From Chloracidobacterium sp. (GTDB lineage: Bacteria > Acidobacteriota > Blastocatellia > Pyrinomonadales > Pyrinomonadaceae), in contig JADJJY010000001.1 of NCBI GenBank assembly GCA_016706275.1, positions 620,001 through 684,000 of the forward strand: DNA of 64,000 bases, given 5' to 3'. Under the pieces are notes generated by a model. The model was not told where the DNA came from. It did not search any database and saw nothing but the letters and a program-made list of their open reading frames with translations. Both the position numbers and the translations under genes were made by a program. Positions 17,102-25,890 of this stretch are shown in pieces; within the stretch, counting starts at the first letter, position 1, and each line of letters starts with the position of its first letter.

Positions 17102-17539
17102 CTATTTGCTTTCTTTTTCGTCAACCGGATACGACGCACGTCCGTCGGTGATCGATTTCGACTCGTTTTTTCGCTTTTCGGCGGTGTAGGCGTCCTTACC
17201 GGCTTCGATAGCGGCCGAAAAAGGGTTTGCCGTGGCGGCCGCCGCGGTCTTTGCCTTTTCGCTCAACTCGTGAGCTTTTTCGGTAGCCGTTTCATAAAGC
17301 TCTCCGGCCTTCTCTTTCGAAACTTCGTAATATTCGCCGGCCTTTTCCTGTAATTGAGCAGCCGTTTCCTTACTCTTTTCGATGCCCTTGCGGGTCGCAT
17401 CAGCGATATCACCGCGAAGCTCTTCGCCCGATTTTGGTGCAAAAAGCAGTGCAAGTATCGCACCGATGCCGCCGCCAACGATCAAATATGTCAGCTTTGT
17501 AGCTGCGCTTGTTTCTTCTCTTTCGTAATCACGTCCCAT
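17102..17539 (-). CDS. YtxH domain-containing protein
   Basis: 145 residues. The N-terminal half has the YtxH hallmark: a glycine-rich membrane helix running into FAPKSGEELR (about 20-45). A highly charged Ala/Glu/Lys helix follows, with repeating KEKAGELYE-type units (~50-110) similar to LEA-like stress proteins. I set the start at ATG 17539 because it has a good GGGAGG Shine-Dalgarno 6 bases upstream; an upstream in-frame start would add 14 residues that run through that site. A small hairpin abuts the ribosome binding site. First gene of a pair with the DUF948-like protein. Role: probably envelope stress, inferred only from the family. Confidence 0.8.
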   Translation of the reverse strand: MGRDYEREETSAATKLTYLIVGGGIGAILALLFAPKSGEELRGDIADATRKGIEKSKETAAQLQEKAGEYYEVSKEKAGELYETATEKAHELSEKAKTAAAATANPFSAAIEAGKDAYTAEKRKNESKSITDGRASYPVDEKESK

Positions 17540-17545
17540 ATAAAA

Positions 17546-17568
17546 CCTCCCACGCATAAAAAATGCGT
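17546..17568 (-). promoter_or_regulatory. Shine-Dalgarno with abutting hairpin ahead of ytxH-like gene
   Basis: On the minus strand acgcat (17568-17563) and atgcgt (17557-17552) form a 6 bp stem with a 5-base loop, directly followed by GGGAGG, the ribosome binding site of the ytxH-like gene. Such placement can modulate access to the site. The stem is short, so this is a weak prediction. Confidence 0.3.
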
Positions 17569-17682
17569 CAAAAAATAACAACGATTTGTTATGCGCTAAC
17601 TATAACAAAAATACAGTGTGTCGGGCAATGGAAAATTTCCGAGCGTGCCGAATAGATTCAATTGTCTAGCCTTTACTTTTCT

Positions 17683-17772
17683 TACTTTGCTTCTTTCTTA
17701 GCGATCTTTGCGACTTTGCGTGAAACGGCGATTTTTTTCCGCAAAGCCGCAGAGTAGGCAAAGTACGCAAAG
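17683..17772. repeat. CCGCAAAG-type interspersed repeat, copy 1
   Basis: On the minus strand this reads tttcacgcaaagtcgcaaag, atcgctaagaaagaagcaaa and gtaag, closely matching the plus-strand copy at 44456-44500. The other half (ttttttccgcaaagccgcag and onward) is a related unit in opposite orientation, so the whole can fold on itself. It fills much of the 310 bp gap between the ytxH-like gene and lepA; the remaining sequence contains a ggaaaatttcc palindrome and no ORF I can support. Confidence 0.75.
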
Positions 17773-17849
17773 CAGGTCGGGCTTCGCATAAACGTACGAA
17801 AATGCGCGTAACGCCGTGATTTGTTACAATTTCTGTTTGCTTGGTGCGT

Positions 17850-19652
17850 ATGGAACTCAGCCTGATAAGAAATTTCTCGATAATTGCTCATATCGATCAT
17901 GGTAAATCGACGCTTGCCGACCGGCTGCTGCAGTTGACGGGCGCGGTCGCGGACCGCGATATGGAGGCACAGATGCTCGATGATATGGATCTCGAGCGTG
18001 AACGCGGCATCACTATCAAGGCCCACGCCGTTCGGCTCGATTACAAGGCAAAAGACGGAAAACAGTACGTGCTCAACCTGATCGATACGCCCGGACACGT
18101 CGATTTTAGCTACGAAGTCTCGCGTTCGTTGTCAGCGTGCGAAGGGGCTCTGCTCGTCGTGGATGCGTCACAGGGCGTCGAGGCACAGACGCTGGCAAAC
18201 ACATATCTTGCGATCGAAAACGATCTCGAACTCGTCCCCGTTCTCAACAAGATCGACCTGCCGTCCGCCGAGCCCGACCGTATCAAGGAGCAGATCGAAA
18301 ACATCATCGGCCTAGACGCAAGCGAAGCCGTGATGACCTCCGCGAAAACCGGTCTCGGCGTTGCGGACGTGCTCGAAGCCATTATCGCCAAGGTTCCGCC
18401 GCCAAAGGGTGACCGCAACGCTCCGCTCAAGGCTCTTATATTTGACAGTTGGTACGACAGCTATCGGGGCGTTATCGTGCTGTTTCGCGTGATCGACGGA
18501 ACGCTCAAAAAGGGTACAAAGATCAGGTTTTTTAACGGCGGCCGCGAATATCTGGTCGAAACCATCGGCGTCAATCGCCCGCGTCCTACGCCGATCGGCG
18601 AGCTTGGCCCCGGCGAGGTAGGATTTTTGACCGCGTCGATCAAGACCGTCGCTGACGTGCAGATCGGTGATACGATCACCGACGCCGCGCGTCCCGTGAC
18701 AGAAGCCCTGCCCGGATTTCAGGAAGTAAAGCCTATGGTCTTTGCGGGGCTGTATCCGATCGACGCGGCCCAGTACGAAGACCTGCGCGATGCGATGGAA
18801 AAGCTGCGTTTGAATGACGCGTCGTTTTTCTTCGAACCCGAAAGCTCGACAGCACTTGGTTTTGGCTTCCGCTGCGGGTTTCTCGGATTGCTCCACATGG
18901 AGATCGTCCAGGAGCGTCTGGAGCGTGAATTTAACCTCGAACTCATCACGACCGCACCCGGCGTGCGTTACCGCGTGACGACGACCGACGGCGAGGTCGC
19001 CGAGATCGACAGCCCTTCGAAAATGCCCGACACCGGACGCATCGTTAAGATCGAAGAGCCCTTTATCGAGGCGACGATCCTGACCAATGACGATTATCTT
19101 GGCGGCATATTGCCGCTTCTAGATGAAAAACGCGGTATCCAGAAAAAGTTCGAGTACGTAACGACCAACCGCGTGATGCTCGTCTATGAACTGCCGCTCA
19201 ACGAGATCGTGCTTGATTTTTACGACCGGCTGAAATCTGTCTCAAAGGGCTACGCGTCGCTCGATTATCATTTGTCAGGCTATCAGGCGAGCAAGCTGGT
19301 CAAGCTCGACGTGCTCGTTTCCGGCGAGCCGGTCGATGCCCTCTCGCTGATTCTCCACTCCGACACCGCGACTGCAAAAGGCCGTCTGCTGACCGCAAAG
19401 ATGAAAGAACTCATCCCGCGGCAGATGTTTGAGGTTGCCATCCAGGCCGCCATCGGCAGCAAGGTCATCGCCCGCGAAACCGTCAAAGCCATGGGCAAAA
19501 ACGTCATCGCCAAATGCTACGGCGGCGACATCTCGCGCAAACGCAAGCTGCTCGAAAAACAAAAAGAAGGCAAAAAGCGAATGAAAAAGGTCGGCCGTGT
19601 AGAGATACCGCAAGAGGCTTTCTTGGCGGTGTTGAAGGTCAACGAATCTTAA
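17850..19652 (+). CDS. lepA: Elongation factor 4 (LepA), back-translocase GTPase
   Basis: Ribosome-associated translational GTPase of 600 residues, the normal LepA length. The G1 motif AHIDHGKSTLADRLL, G2 RGITIKAHAVRL, G3 DTPGHVDFSYEV and G4 NKIDLPSAEP are all intact. LepA-specific features follow: the EF-G-like domains without domain IV and the C-terminal LepA domain (KGYASLDYHLSGYQ, AKCYGGDISRKRKLLEKQK EGKKRMK region). TTG 17841 and GTG 17844 are in frame upstream, but ATG 17850 fits the family start MELSLIRNFSIIAHIDHG. It converges with the phosphohexomutase gene, the two stop codons overlapping by 14 bases. Confidence 0.97.
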   Translation: MELSLIRNFSIIAHIDHGKSTLADRLLQLTGAVADRDMEAQMLDDMDLERERGITIKAHAVRLDYKAKDGKQYVLNLIDTPGHVDFSYEVSRSLSACEGALLVVDASQGVEAQTLANTYLAIENDLELVPVLNKIDLPSAEPDRIKEQIENIIGLDASEAVMTSAKTGLGVADVLEAIIAKVPPPKGDRNAPLKALIFDSWYDSYRGVIVLFRVIDGTLKKGTKIRFFNGGREYLVETIGVNRPRPTPIGELGPGEVGFLTASIKTVADVQIGDTITDAARPVTEALPGFQEVKPMVFAGLYPIDAAQYEDLRDAMEKLRLNDASFFFEPESSTALGFGFRCGFLGLLHMEIVQERLEREFNLELITTAPGVRYRVTTTDGEVAEIDSPSKMPDTGRIVKIEEPFIEATILTNDDYLGGILPLLDEKRGIQKKFEYVTTNRVMLVYELPLNEIVLDFYDRLKSVSKGYASLDYHLSGYQASKLVKLDVLVSGEPVDALSLILHSDTATAKGRLLTAKMKELIPRQMFEVAIQAAIGSKVIARETVKAMGKNVIAKCYGGDISRKRKLLEKQKEGKKRMKKVGRVEIPQEAFLAVLKVNES

Positions 19653-21012
19653 GTTGCGCAATAATCACTTCGACGCTGCTTTCAACTGCGTTGCGGATCT
19701 CGTCGAGACGCTCTTGCGAATCAGCCTCAAAACGTAAAACCAAAATAGCCTGTGTATTTGACGCGCGGACGATGCCCCAGCCGTGGTTGAAGACTATACG
19801 GGCACCGTCGATGGTTATTACCTTGTGATCATGTGAAAAGTGATCGGCGATCTTTTGTACGACATCGAATTTTATTTCGTCTGGGCAATTGATACGCAAT
19901 TCGGGCGTCGAAAAAGTTTTTGGCAGATCGGCGAGCATTGCGGAAAGCGGCTGATCCGTTTTTGAGAGTATTTCCATAACGCGGGCACCGGCGTAGGCAG
20001 CGTCGTCAAAGCCGTAAAAGCGGTCGGCGAAAAATATGTGGCCGCTCATCTCACCAGCGAGCACGGCGCCGGTTTCTTTCATCTTTGCCTTGATTATCGA
20101 ATGTCCCGCTTTCCACATCAGCGGCACCCCGCCGTGGTTTTTGATATCGTCAAACAGCGTCTGCGAGCATTTTGCCTCGGCGATGACGACTCCTCCGGGA
20201 TGTGTGGCGAGCACGGAGCGGGACAACACGATCATCAGTTCATCGCCCCAGATGACGCGGCCGGTCTCGTCAACGACCGTGATCCGGTCAGCGTCGCCGT
20301 CAAACGCAATGCCGAGGTCGGCGTTTTCTTTGCGAACGGTATCGATCAGATCTGTCAGATTTTCGGTGATCGACGGGTCGGGGTGATGGTTTGGAAATGT
20401 CGGATCGGGGTCGGTGTAAAGCCCGAAAACGTCGGTGCCCAAAGCCTGATAGACTGGCACAGCGGTGATGCCGCCCATGCCGTTTCCGGCATCGATGACG
20501 ACTTTGAGCCGCCTGTTTCCCATATTAACTCGAGAAATGAGGTCGGTTTTGTATTCGTCGAGTACGGATACTTGTTCGTCGATGCCCGTTCCAGTTGTGA
20601 AATTACCCGACAGGACTATATCCCTAATTTCACGAATCTGGTCGCCAAAAAGGCTTGCGGTGCCGAGGCTGATCTTAAAGCCGTTATGATCCGGCGGGTT
20701 GTGCGAACCGGTTATCATCACACCGCCATCAACGTCTGTTGTAAAAAGTGTGTGATACAAAACCGGCGTCGGCACCATACCGATCTGTACGGTATCGCAG
20801 CCTGTCGCGTGGAGGCTCTCGGTCAAGATCTTACAAAATCCGGGCGAGCTTTCGCGGGCGTCATAGCCGATGGCGATGCGTTTTGCTCCGTGTTGTCGCA
20901 AATATGTACCGATGGCCTTGCCGATAACGGCGACGGTCTCGTCGGTCAGTTGTCGCCCGACGATGCCGCGAATGTCGTATTCCCTAAAGATATTTGTGTC
21001 TATACCGGCCAT
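19639..21012 (-). CDS. Phosphomannomutase/phosphoglucomutase
   Basis: Alpha-D-phosphohexomutase (457 residues) that interconverts hexose 6- and 1-phosphates for cell-surface sugar nucleotides. All four family motifs are present in order: active-site serine loop TGSHNPPDHNGFK, metal loop FDGDADRITVVDE, sugar loop GEMSGHIFFADRFYGFDD, and the phosphate-binding region near the C-terminus (RIVFNHGWGIVRASNTQ). GEMSGH and overall length fit the bifunctional AlgC/ManB-like group rather than GlmM. Its last codons overlap the lepA end. Probably supplies the glycosyltransferase locus at 27-31 kb, but it is unlinked to it. Substrate preference cannot be told by eye. Confidence 0.93.
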   Translation of the reverse strand: MAGIDTNIFREYDIRGIVGRQLTDETVAVIGKAIGTYLRQHGAKRIAIGYDARESSPGFCKILTESLHATGCDTVQIGMVPTPVLYHTLFTTDVDGGVMITGSHNPPDHNGFKISLGTASLFGDQIREIRDIVLSGNFTTGTGIDEQVSVLDEYKTDLISRVNMGNRRLKVVIDAGNGMGGITAVPVYQALGTDVFGLYTDPDPTFPNHHPDPSITENLTDLIDTVRKENADLGIAFDGDADRITVVDETGRVIWGDELMIVLSRSVLATHPGGVVIAEAKCSQTLFDDIKNHGGVPLMWKAGHSIIKAKMKETGAVLAGEMSGHIFFADRFYGFDDAAYAGARVMEILSKTDQPLSAMLADLPKTFSTPELRINCPDEIKFDVVQKIADHFSHDHKVITIDGARIVFNHGWGIVRASNTQAILVLRFEADSQERLDEIRNAVESSVEVIIAQLKIR

Positions 21013-21089
21013 CAGTAACGCTATTCTTACCTATGGTAGTGAGCGGCGCAATTGCTGTATCCGCAATTTATGTGTGAGATAGCGATTTT

Positions 21090-21098
21090 TGCTATACT
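21090..21098 (+). promoter_or_regulatory. Putative extended -10 promoter of the VWFA gene pair
   Basis: TGcTATACT matches the extended -10 consensus closely (one mismatch in the hexamer). It lies about 80 bases ahead of the start at 21180, within the divergent gap from the phosphohexomutase. No clear -35 box. Confidence 0.45.
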
Positions 21099-21179
21099 TT
21101 GACAGCGCATTCGGGCAACAGGCGGCTGTGGGCTTGCATCGAAAGAATGCGTCAATCTATTGATCGGATATTGCCGTTT

Positions 21180-22190
21180 ATGACAAAAATGGGTTTGAAA
21201 TTTGTATTTATCAGCTTTGTTTTGACGTTTGCCTGCGCGATCGGAGCGTCGGCGCAAAAGCCAACTCCGGTTCCGACCCCGACGCCACCCACTGGTGACG
21301 ACACCGGTGCGACCAAGGTTTTTGAGGTGCGTCTGCCGGTGACGGTGACGCAATCTACTAAGGAAAAGAAAGACGATCTCGTCAAGGGCATGACACGAGA
21401 CGATTTTCTTGTTTTTGAGGACGGGGTTCAACAAGAGGTCACGTTCTTTTCCGACGAAAAGACCAATCCGCCGATATTTGTTGGCGTTTTGATGGACACG
21501 TCCCCTTCGACAGCGGGTAAGATCGGCTTTTCGAAAGAAGCCGCAAAGAATTTTATTTACACCGTCACACGTCTGCGAAAAGACAAAGCGGCGTTTATGA
21601 CATTTGATCACGAGATCACGCTGCGACAGGATTTTACCGACAAGCTTGACCTGCTTGATAAAGCGGTTGATAAGGTAAAGGCGACCGGTTCGCAAACGGC
21701 TCTGTATGACGCGATATGGCAGTTTTCGGATGAAAAGCTGCGAAACGTCCCCGGCCGCCGCGTGATCGTGATGATCACGGACGGCGACGACACATTTAGC
21801 CGTGCCGATCTCAGAGACGCGATCGACATCGCCCAGCGAACCGAGACGACCATATTTGGCATCTCTACAAAGGCGGGCTTTTTGGGGACCGTTCCGGGGG
21901 TCGATGCAGGAACCACCAAGGACAAGGGCGACAAAATATTAGAACAGCTTTGCGTAGAGACCGGGGGACAGGTTTTCTTTACCGGCGATATGCTCGCCCT
22001 CGAACTGGCTTTTAAGAAAATATCCGACGAGTTGCGTTCACAATATATCATCACCTATAAACCGGCGGACCAAAATTACGACGGGCGTAACCGCAAGATC
22101 GAGGTGAGATTTAACGACAAGACAAAGACCGAGAAATACAAGATCCGCACAAAGGCGAGCTATCGTGCGATCAAAGATAGTTTGAAATAG
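21180..22190 (+). CDS. Secreted VWFA-related protein A (acidobacterial type)
   Basis: About 336 residues. A signal peptide ends near GASAQ, a Pro/Thr linker follows (TPVPTPTPPTG), then a beta-rich segment ending DFLVFEDGVQQEVTFFSDE, and then a von Willebrand factor A domain. The MIDAS motif is complete: DTSPSTAG (DxSxS), the Thr-bearing loop and VMITDGDDTFS. This layout (leader strands plus VWA, ending in a QYIITYKP(A/T)DQNYDGRNRK-like tail) is the acidobacterial VWFA-related family, usually present in many copies in these genomes. Secreted or surface protein-binding role is assumed; the ligand is unknown. ATG 21180 or 21189 is chosen since the upstream extension lacks a signal-peptide character. 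Confidence 0.85.
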   Translation: MTKMGLKFVFISFVLTFACAIGASAQKPTPVPTPTPPTGDDTGATKVFEVRLPVTVTQSTKEKKDDLVKGMTRDDFLVFEDGVQQEVTFFSDEKTNPPIFVGVLMDTSPSTAGKIGFSKEAAKNFIYTVTRLRKDKAAFMTFDHEITLRQDFTDKLDLLDKAVDKVKATGSQTALYDAIWQFSDEKLRNVPGRRVIVMITDGDDTFSRADLRDAIDIAQRTETTIFGISTKAGFLGTVPGVDAGTTKDKGDKILEQLCVETGGQVFFTGDMLALELAFKKISDELRSQYIITYKPADQNYDGRNRKIEVRFNDKTKTEKYKIRTKASYRAIKDSLK

Positions 22191-22202
22191 AAGAGAAGTA
22201 AG

Positions 22203-23282
22203 ATGTTGACGAAAAAGGGATTTATCACAGGATTTACGATCGCGGCGGCCGCAATTTGGCTGATCGGGTTTTCGATCGCCGATGCACAGCAGAATCCGCC
22301 AAATCCCATCACAACTTCGCCTTCACCAACGCCTACGCCCGTTCCGACGCCTGATGACGAGGTCATCAAGGTTGATACCGAGGTCGTCAACGTCCTATTT
22401 ACCGCGCAGGACCGCAATAGGCGGTTGCTTACTGACCTGAAACAGGGTGACATTCGTCTGCTAGAAGATGGTAAGGAACAGGAGCTTGTCGCGTTTTCGA
22501 GACAGGTAGATCTGCCCCTGAGCCTTGCAATTCTGATCGATACGAGCGGTTCGCAGGAGCGGACACTGCCTGAAGAAAAGGCGGCGGCGATATCGTTTTT
22601 AGAATCGGTCGTGCGTCCCGCAAAGGACGAGGTTTGCATAGTCTCTTTCACCGGCGAAGCGACGCTTGAGCAGGGGTTTACCAATAATTTGACACGCCTC
22701 AGACGTTCGGTCGGCCAGATCAGATTTATTCCGCCGTCAGGATACATCGGTGGAGGCGTCATGACCGGAACGCCGCCGATCTCCGGCGATAATCAGGCCG
22801 TGGTCGGTTCGACAGCGATCTGGGATGCAATATGGGTCACGTCGGACGAGATACTCGGACCGGCACCGGAAAAGACGCGTCGGGCGATCATTTTGCTTTC
22901 TGACGGGGTCAACACATTTGGCAAAAAGAAATTGGATGATGCTGTTCAAGCTGCTCTACGGTCCGAGGCGGTCATTTACTCGATCGGCATCGGCGACAAT
23001 TTTTACAGCGGCGTCGATCGCGGCTCCCTAAACAAGATCTCAGAGCGGACAGGAGGCCGAGCGTATTTTCCTAAGGACGAGCGCGAATTACGTGACGCGT
23101 TTAACCAAATTCAGGACGAGATGCGTTCGCAATATCTGGTCGCGTACGAACCGACAAATCAAAACCGCGACGGCGTTTTTCGTAAGATCGCCATCGAACT
23201 GACCAGTCCGCAGATGCAAAAAGACAAGGTCAAGGTCACGCATCGCCAAGGCTATTTTGCCAAAACGCCTTCGAAAAAATAA
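22203..23282 (+). CDS. Secreted VWFA-related protein B (acidobacterial type)
   Basis: Tandem paralogue of the preceding gene, 359 residues, 12 bp downstream with a GAAG/AAGTAAG leader. Signal peptide to about FSIADAQQ, a Pro/Thr linker, the segment LKQGDIRLLEDGKEQELVAF, then the VWA domain with DTSGSQERT (MIDAS), LLSDGVNTFG and the shared C-terminal RSQYLVAYEPTNQNRDGVFR. An insertion with PPSGYIGGGVMTGTPPISG between strands is absent from copy A and may mark a distinct ligand site. Probably co-transcribed with copy A. Function unknown beyond likely metal-dependent adhesion. Confidence 0.85.
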   Translation: MLTKKGFITGFTIAAAAIWLIGFSIADAQQNPPNPITTSPSPTPTPVPTPDDEVIKVDTEVVNVLFTAQDRNRRLLTDLKQGDIRLLEDGKEQELVAFSRQVDLPLSLAILIDTSGSQERTLPEEKAAAISFLESVVRPAKDEVCIVSFTGEATLEQGFTNNLTRLRRSVGQIRFIPPSGYIGGGVMTGTPPISGDNQAVVGSTAIWDAIWVTSDEILGPAPEKTRRAIILLSDGVNTFGKKKLDDAVQAALRSEAVIYSIGIGDNFYSGVDRGSLNKISERTGGRAYFPKDERELRDAFNQIQDEMRSQYLVAYEPTNQNRDGVFRKIAIELTSPQMQKDKVKVTHRQGYFAKTPSKK

Positions 23283-23299
23283 CGGTTGGAGCTCCGACT

Positions 23300-23671
23300 T
23301 TAATTGCTTACCGACGTAATCCACCAGACATTGCCGAATGGGTCGGTCACGCCGCAACTGCGGCCGTATTCCTGATCATCCGGCGGCATTACCGTTTCCG
23401 AGCCTGCACCGACAGCTTTTTTGTAGGTCGCGTCAGCGTCATCAACATAGACAAACATATTGGCTGTCGCCGGTTTCCACTCGTCGCGGCTCTGTGAAAA
23501 CATGATCGTGCTGCCGTTGATATTTGCCTCACAGTGGCCGACGATATCGCCGCGTACGTCCTGATGGGTCATCTTGGCGTCAAAAACTGTTTTGATAAAG
23601 TCGATAAAGCCCGCCGCGTCTTCCATCATCAAATACGGCATTACAGCCTGATGCCCATCCGGAATATTCAT
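23300..23671 (-). CDS. VOC (glyoxalase-fold, PhnB-like) protein
   Basis: 123-residue single-domain protein of the vicinal oxygen chelate superfamily, PhnB/YdcE-like subgroup. Starts MNIPDGHQAVMPYLMMEDAA and shows two beta-alpha-beta-beta-beta halves: FIDFIKTVFDAKMTH...GHCEANINGSTIMFSQ and MFVYVDDADATYKKAVGAGS...DPFGNVWWITSV. The final DPFGNxW motif is typical. Some PhnB-like proteins have lost the catalytic metal ligands, so no reaction is assigned. It converges with the VWFA gene (17 bp) and is 10 bp downstream of the histidine phosphatase, so the two are probably co-transcribed. Confidence 0.85.
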   Translation of the reverse strand: MNIPDGHQAVMPYLMMEDAAGFIDFIKTVFDAKMTHQDVRGDIVGHCEANINGSTIMFSQSRDEWKPATANMFVYVDDADATYKKAVGAGSETVMPPDDQEYGRSCGVTDPFGNVWWITSVSN

Positions 23672-23681
23672 ATTTGTCCGG

Positions 23682-24203
23682 TCAAAAAGTGTACATTTCT
23701 ACCTTAGTGACCACTCCTTTTTTAGTCTTAATTACCCAGTAAACCCCGTATTCGGTGTCTGGTAGCTGTTTGAATACCTCTTTTTTGAACAGCAGATTAG
23801 CAAGCGCAGGCGTGGTGTTGCTGTGGCCGATTATCAGATAATGCTTTGGCTTACCGTTTAGCATCAGCGGTATTAGGTCAGCCTGTTTTGCGGGGTCATA
23901 CGTCTGAACCTCTTTGCGTCGGAGTTTTGCGATCGGCTCGGCGGTCTGCTTCGTCCGTTTGTAATCTGTCGAATAAACCACGTCAGGTTTATATTTTTTT
24001 ACTGCTTTTGCCAGCCGCTCGGCTCGCTCTAGGCCTTCGGGTGAAAGATCAGGGTCGCCCTTGGCCATATCGGTGGCGTTGCCGGTGGTACTTTTTTCAG
24101 CATGACGGACGAGGACGATGGTCTTTTTTTGGGCCAGCGATGTTTGAGCAAAGAGCCCGACCAGACAAACCAAGGCAAAAGGCAATAGCCGTTGAATTTT
24201 CAT
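23682..24203 (-). CDS. Exported histidine phosphatase (SixA/PGM-like)
   Basis: 173 residues with a signal peptide (MKIQRLLPFALVCLVGLFAQ). The catalytic domain has the RHG-equivalent LVRHAEKS (phospho-acceptor His), DPDLSPEGLERAERLA, the second Arg in YSTDYKRTKQTAEPIA, and the second His in LIIGHSNTTPALANLL. These four sites define the branch-1 histidine phosphatase fold; the short size and R-H-A-E form match SixA-like members. The start at 24203 is preferred over an upstream ATG (24218) because AGGGA lies 8 bases ahead and the signal peptide begins here. Periplasmic location is inferred. The substrate is unknown. Confidence 0.88.
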   Translation of the reverse strand: MKIQRLLPFALVCLVGLFAQTSLAQKKTIVLVRHAEKSTTGNATDMAKGDPDLSPEGLERAERLAKAVKKYKPDVVYSTDYKRTKQTAEPIAKLRRKEVQTYDPAKQADLIPLMLNGKPKHYLIIGHSNTTPALANLLFKKEVFKQLPDTEYGVYWVIKTKKGVVTKVEMYTF

Positions 24204-24322
24204 AACGATCCCTAACATCTGTTTTTCAAAGCAGTGTAGCAAATTTACCAAATTAGCCTAAATTCTGCTAAACTCACACAAATTCTCGACAAAATATCGT
24301 TGCAAAACAGGAGCCGAAAACA

Positions 24323-25717
24323 ATGAGCGAACAGGACAAGGAACCGATCCCGACCGATCAGTACGACCGTGAATTAGCGACCGATCTTAACGATAATACT
24401 GCGGACAAGCCAAAAGGTATTGCTCTGCATACCAAGATCCTGATCGGCTTGCTGGTCGGCGTCGGCGGCGGGCTCGTAGCAAATCAAGTATGGGGTGGTA
24501 GTCACGAAAACGTTACGTGGCTGATCTCAAATATTACGCAGCCGGTCGGGACGCTTTTTCTAAATCTCCTCTTAATGATCGTTGTGCCGCTAGTGTTTTC
24601 GTCGTTGGTTGTTGGTGTCGCGGGTATCGGCGATATACGCAAGCTTGGCCGCATCGGGCTCAAATCTTTTGTCTATTGTCTTATCATTTCAGCTATCTCA
24701 GTCGTGATTGGTTTGGGCCTTGCGAATACCATACGGCCGGGCGAACGGATCAGTCCTGAGATCGCGACACAGCTCAAAGAAAAATTTAGCAGCGGTGCAA
24801 AAACCGCGACCGAGGCCCAAACAAAGGCTGCCGAAACTGCGAAGGCCGATTCTCCGCTGATGCAGGCTGTAAAGACCATCGTGCCAAAGAGCGTCTTTAA
24901 TTCGATCGCCGGTGAGAACCCGAACATGCTCCACATCATGTTTTTTGCGTTGATAGTTGGGGTTGCGATAACGCTGTTGCCGGCTCCGGTCTCGGCACCG
25001 TTCGTTAGCGTGATGGAATCGCTATTTGCGATCACGTCAAAGATCATCGACATCATCATGAAATTCGCCCCCTACGCGGTAGCGTGCCTCATATTTAGCA
25101 ATATCGCCGTGTTTGGCATCGATCTGCTCAAATCGCTTGGGTGGTTTGTCGCGACGGTGCTGATCGGGCTGGGCTTACATTTCTTTGGCGTGTATTCGCT
25201 GTCGGTCTGGCTGTTATCGAAAATGAATCCGATCGACTTTTTCCGCCGCATCTGGACGGTGGTTGTGACGGCATTTTCGACCTCGTCGTCAAACGCCACG
25301 CTTCCTACGGCTCTGCGTATATCTGAAGAAAACCTCGGTGTACCCAAAGAGATCAACAGCTTTGTGTTGACCGTAGGTGCGACCGCAAATCAAAACGGCA
25401 CAGCCCTTTACGAGGGCGTAACGGTGTTGTTCCTTGCCCAACTCGCAGGCGTCGAACTTACGCTGAGCGTTCAGCTGATGGTCGTTTATCTAGCGATACT
25501 CGGCGGCATCGGAACGGCGGGTGTTCCGTCAGGCTCGATACCGTTTATCATCGGCATTTTGGCGATGATCGGTATTGATCCGGCTTTGATCGCTATCATC
25601 CTTGGGGTCGATCGTCTGCTCGATATGTGCCGCACGACGCTCAATGTTGTTGGCGATCTGACAGCGGCCACATTTGTTGCACGCAGCGAGGGGTACGAGT
25701 TGTTAAAAGCAAAGTAG
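24323..25717 (+). CDS. Dicarboxylate/amino acid:cation symporter (DAACS, GltP/DctA type)
   Basis: 464-residue inner-membrane transporter of the glutamate/aspartate/C4-dicarboxylate family. After a charged ~35-residue N-terminus come about eight helices and two re-entrant hairpins. Family signatures are clear: the serine-rich hairpin FSTSSSNATLPTALR, helix 7 VGATANQNGTALYEG (cation site), hairpin 2 GGIGTAGVPSGSIPF and helix 8 DRLLDMCRTTLNVVGD. The Asp-Met-x-Arg-Thr in helix 8 is seen in glutamate/aspartate carriers. There is an unusual ~40-residue hydrophilic insert rich in Ala/Lys/Thr between helices 3 and 4 (SSGAKTATEAQTKAAETAKA). Good Shine-Dalgarno (caggagcc). Sodium or proton coupling cannot be told. 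Confidence 0.92.
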   Translation: MSEQDKEPIPTDQYDRELATDLNDNTADKPKGIALHTKILIGLLVGVGGGLVANQVWGGSHENVTWLISNITQPVGTLFLNLLLMIVVPLVFSSLVVGVAGIGDIRKLGRIGLKSFVYCLIISAISVVIGLGLANTIRPGERISPEIATQLKEKFSSGAKTATEAQTKAAETAKADSPLMQAVKTIVPKSVFNSIAGENPNMLHIMFFALIVGVAITLLPAPVSAPFVSVMESLFAITSKIIDIIMKFAPYAVACLIFSNIAVFGIDLLKSLGWFVATVLIGLGLHFFGVYSLSVWLLSKMNPIDFFRRIWTVVVTAFSTSSSNATLPTALRISEENLGVPKEINSFVLTVGATANQNGTALYEGVTVLFLAQLAGVELTLSVQLMVVYLAILGGIGTAGVPSGSIPFIIGILAMIGIDPALIAIILGVDRLLDMCRTTLNVVGDLTAATFVARSEGYELLKAK

Positions 25718-25861
25718 ATGTTCCCTATTGGTGACGACAACTCGGACCGTCACATCACGCCGGTGGTCAATTACGCGATCATCGGCGTGAATATACTTGT
25801 TTTTGCGACCTCTATTGCCGCGACGATCTTCTTGACTAAGCTCATCTATTTCACAAGTTAA
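25718..25861 (+). pseudogene. N-terminal fragment of a rhomboid-type intramembrane protease
   Basis: A 47-codon ORF begins on the base after the symporter stop codon and translates as MFPIGDDNSDRHITPVVNY followed by AIIGVNILVFA. This is the characteristic rhomboid N-terminus (M-x-P-I-x-D-D-N ... TPxVxYxIIxxNxLVF), the segment up to and into helix 1. After ATSIAATIFLTKLIYFTS the frame ends; the catalytic GxSG and His helices are missing and are not found in the following sequence. It is therefore a remnant, or possibly a short membrane protein kept after truncation. The adjoining junction suggests an old deletion between the symporter and the methyltransferase gene. Confidence 0.6.
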
Positions 25862-25890
25862 AATTTTTTTGATTTACTTATTAGACTGAG

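Noticed and set aside
20038..21018. 326-codon open frame antisense to the phosphohexomutase
   Set aside because: It mirrors a strongly conserved enzyme gene; its product is low-complexity-like and has no family pattern.
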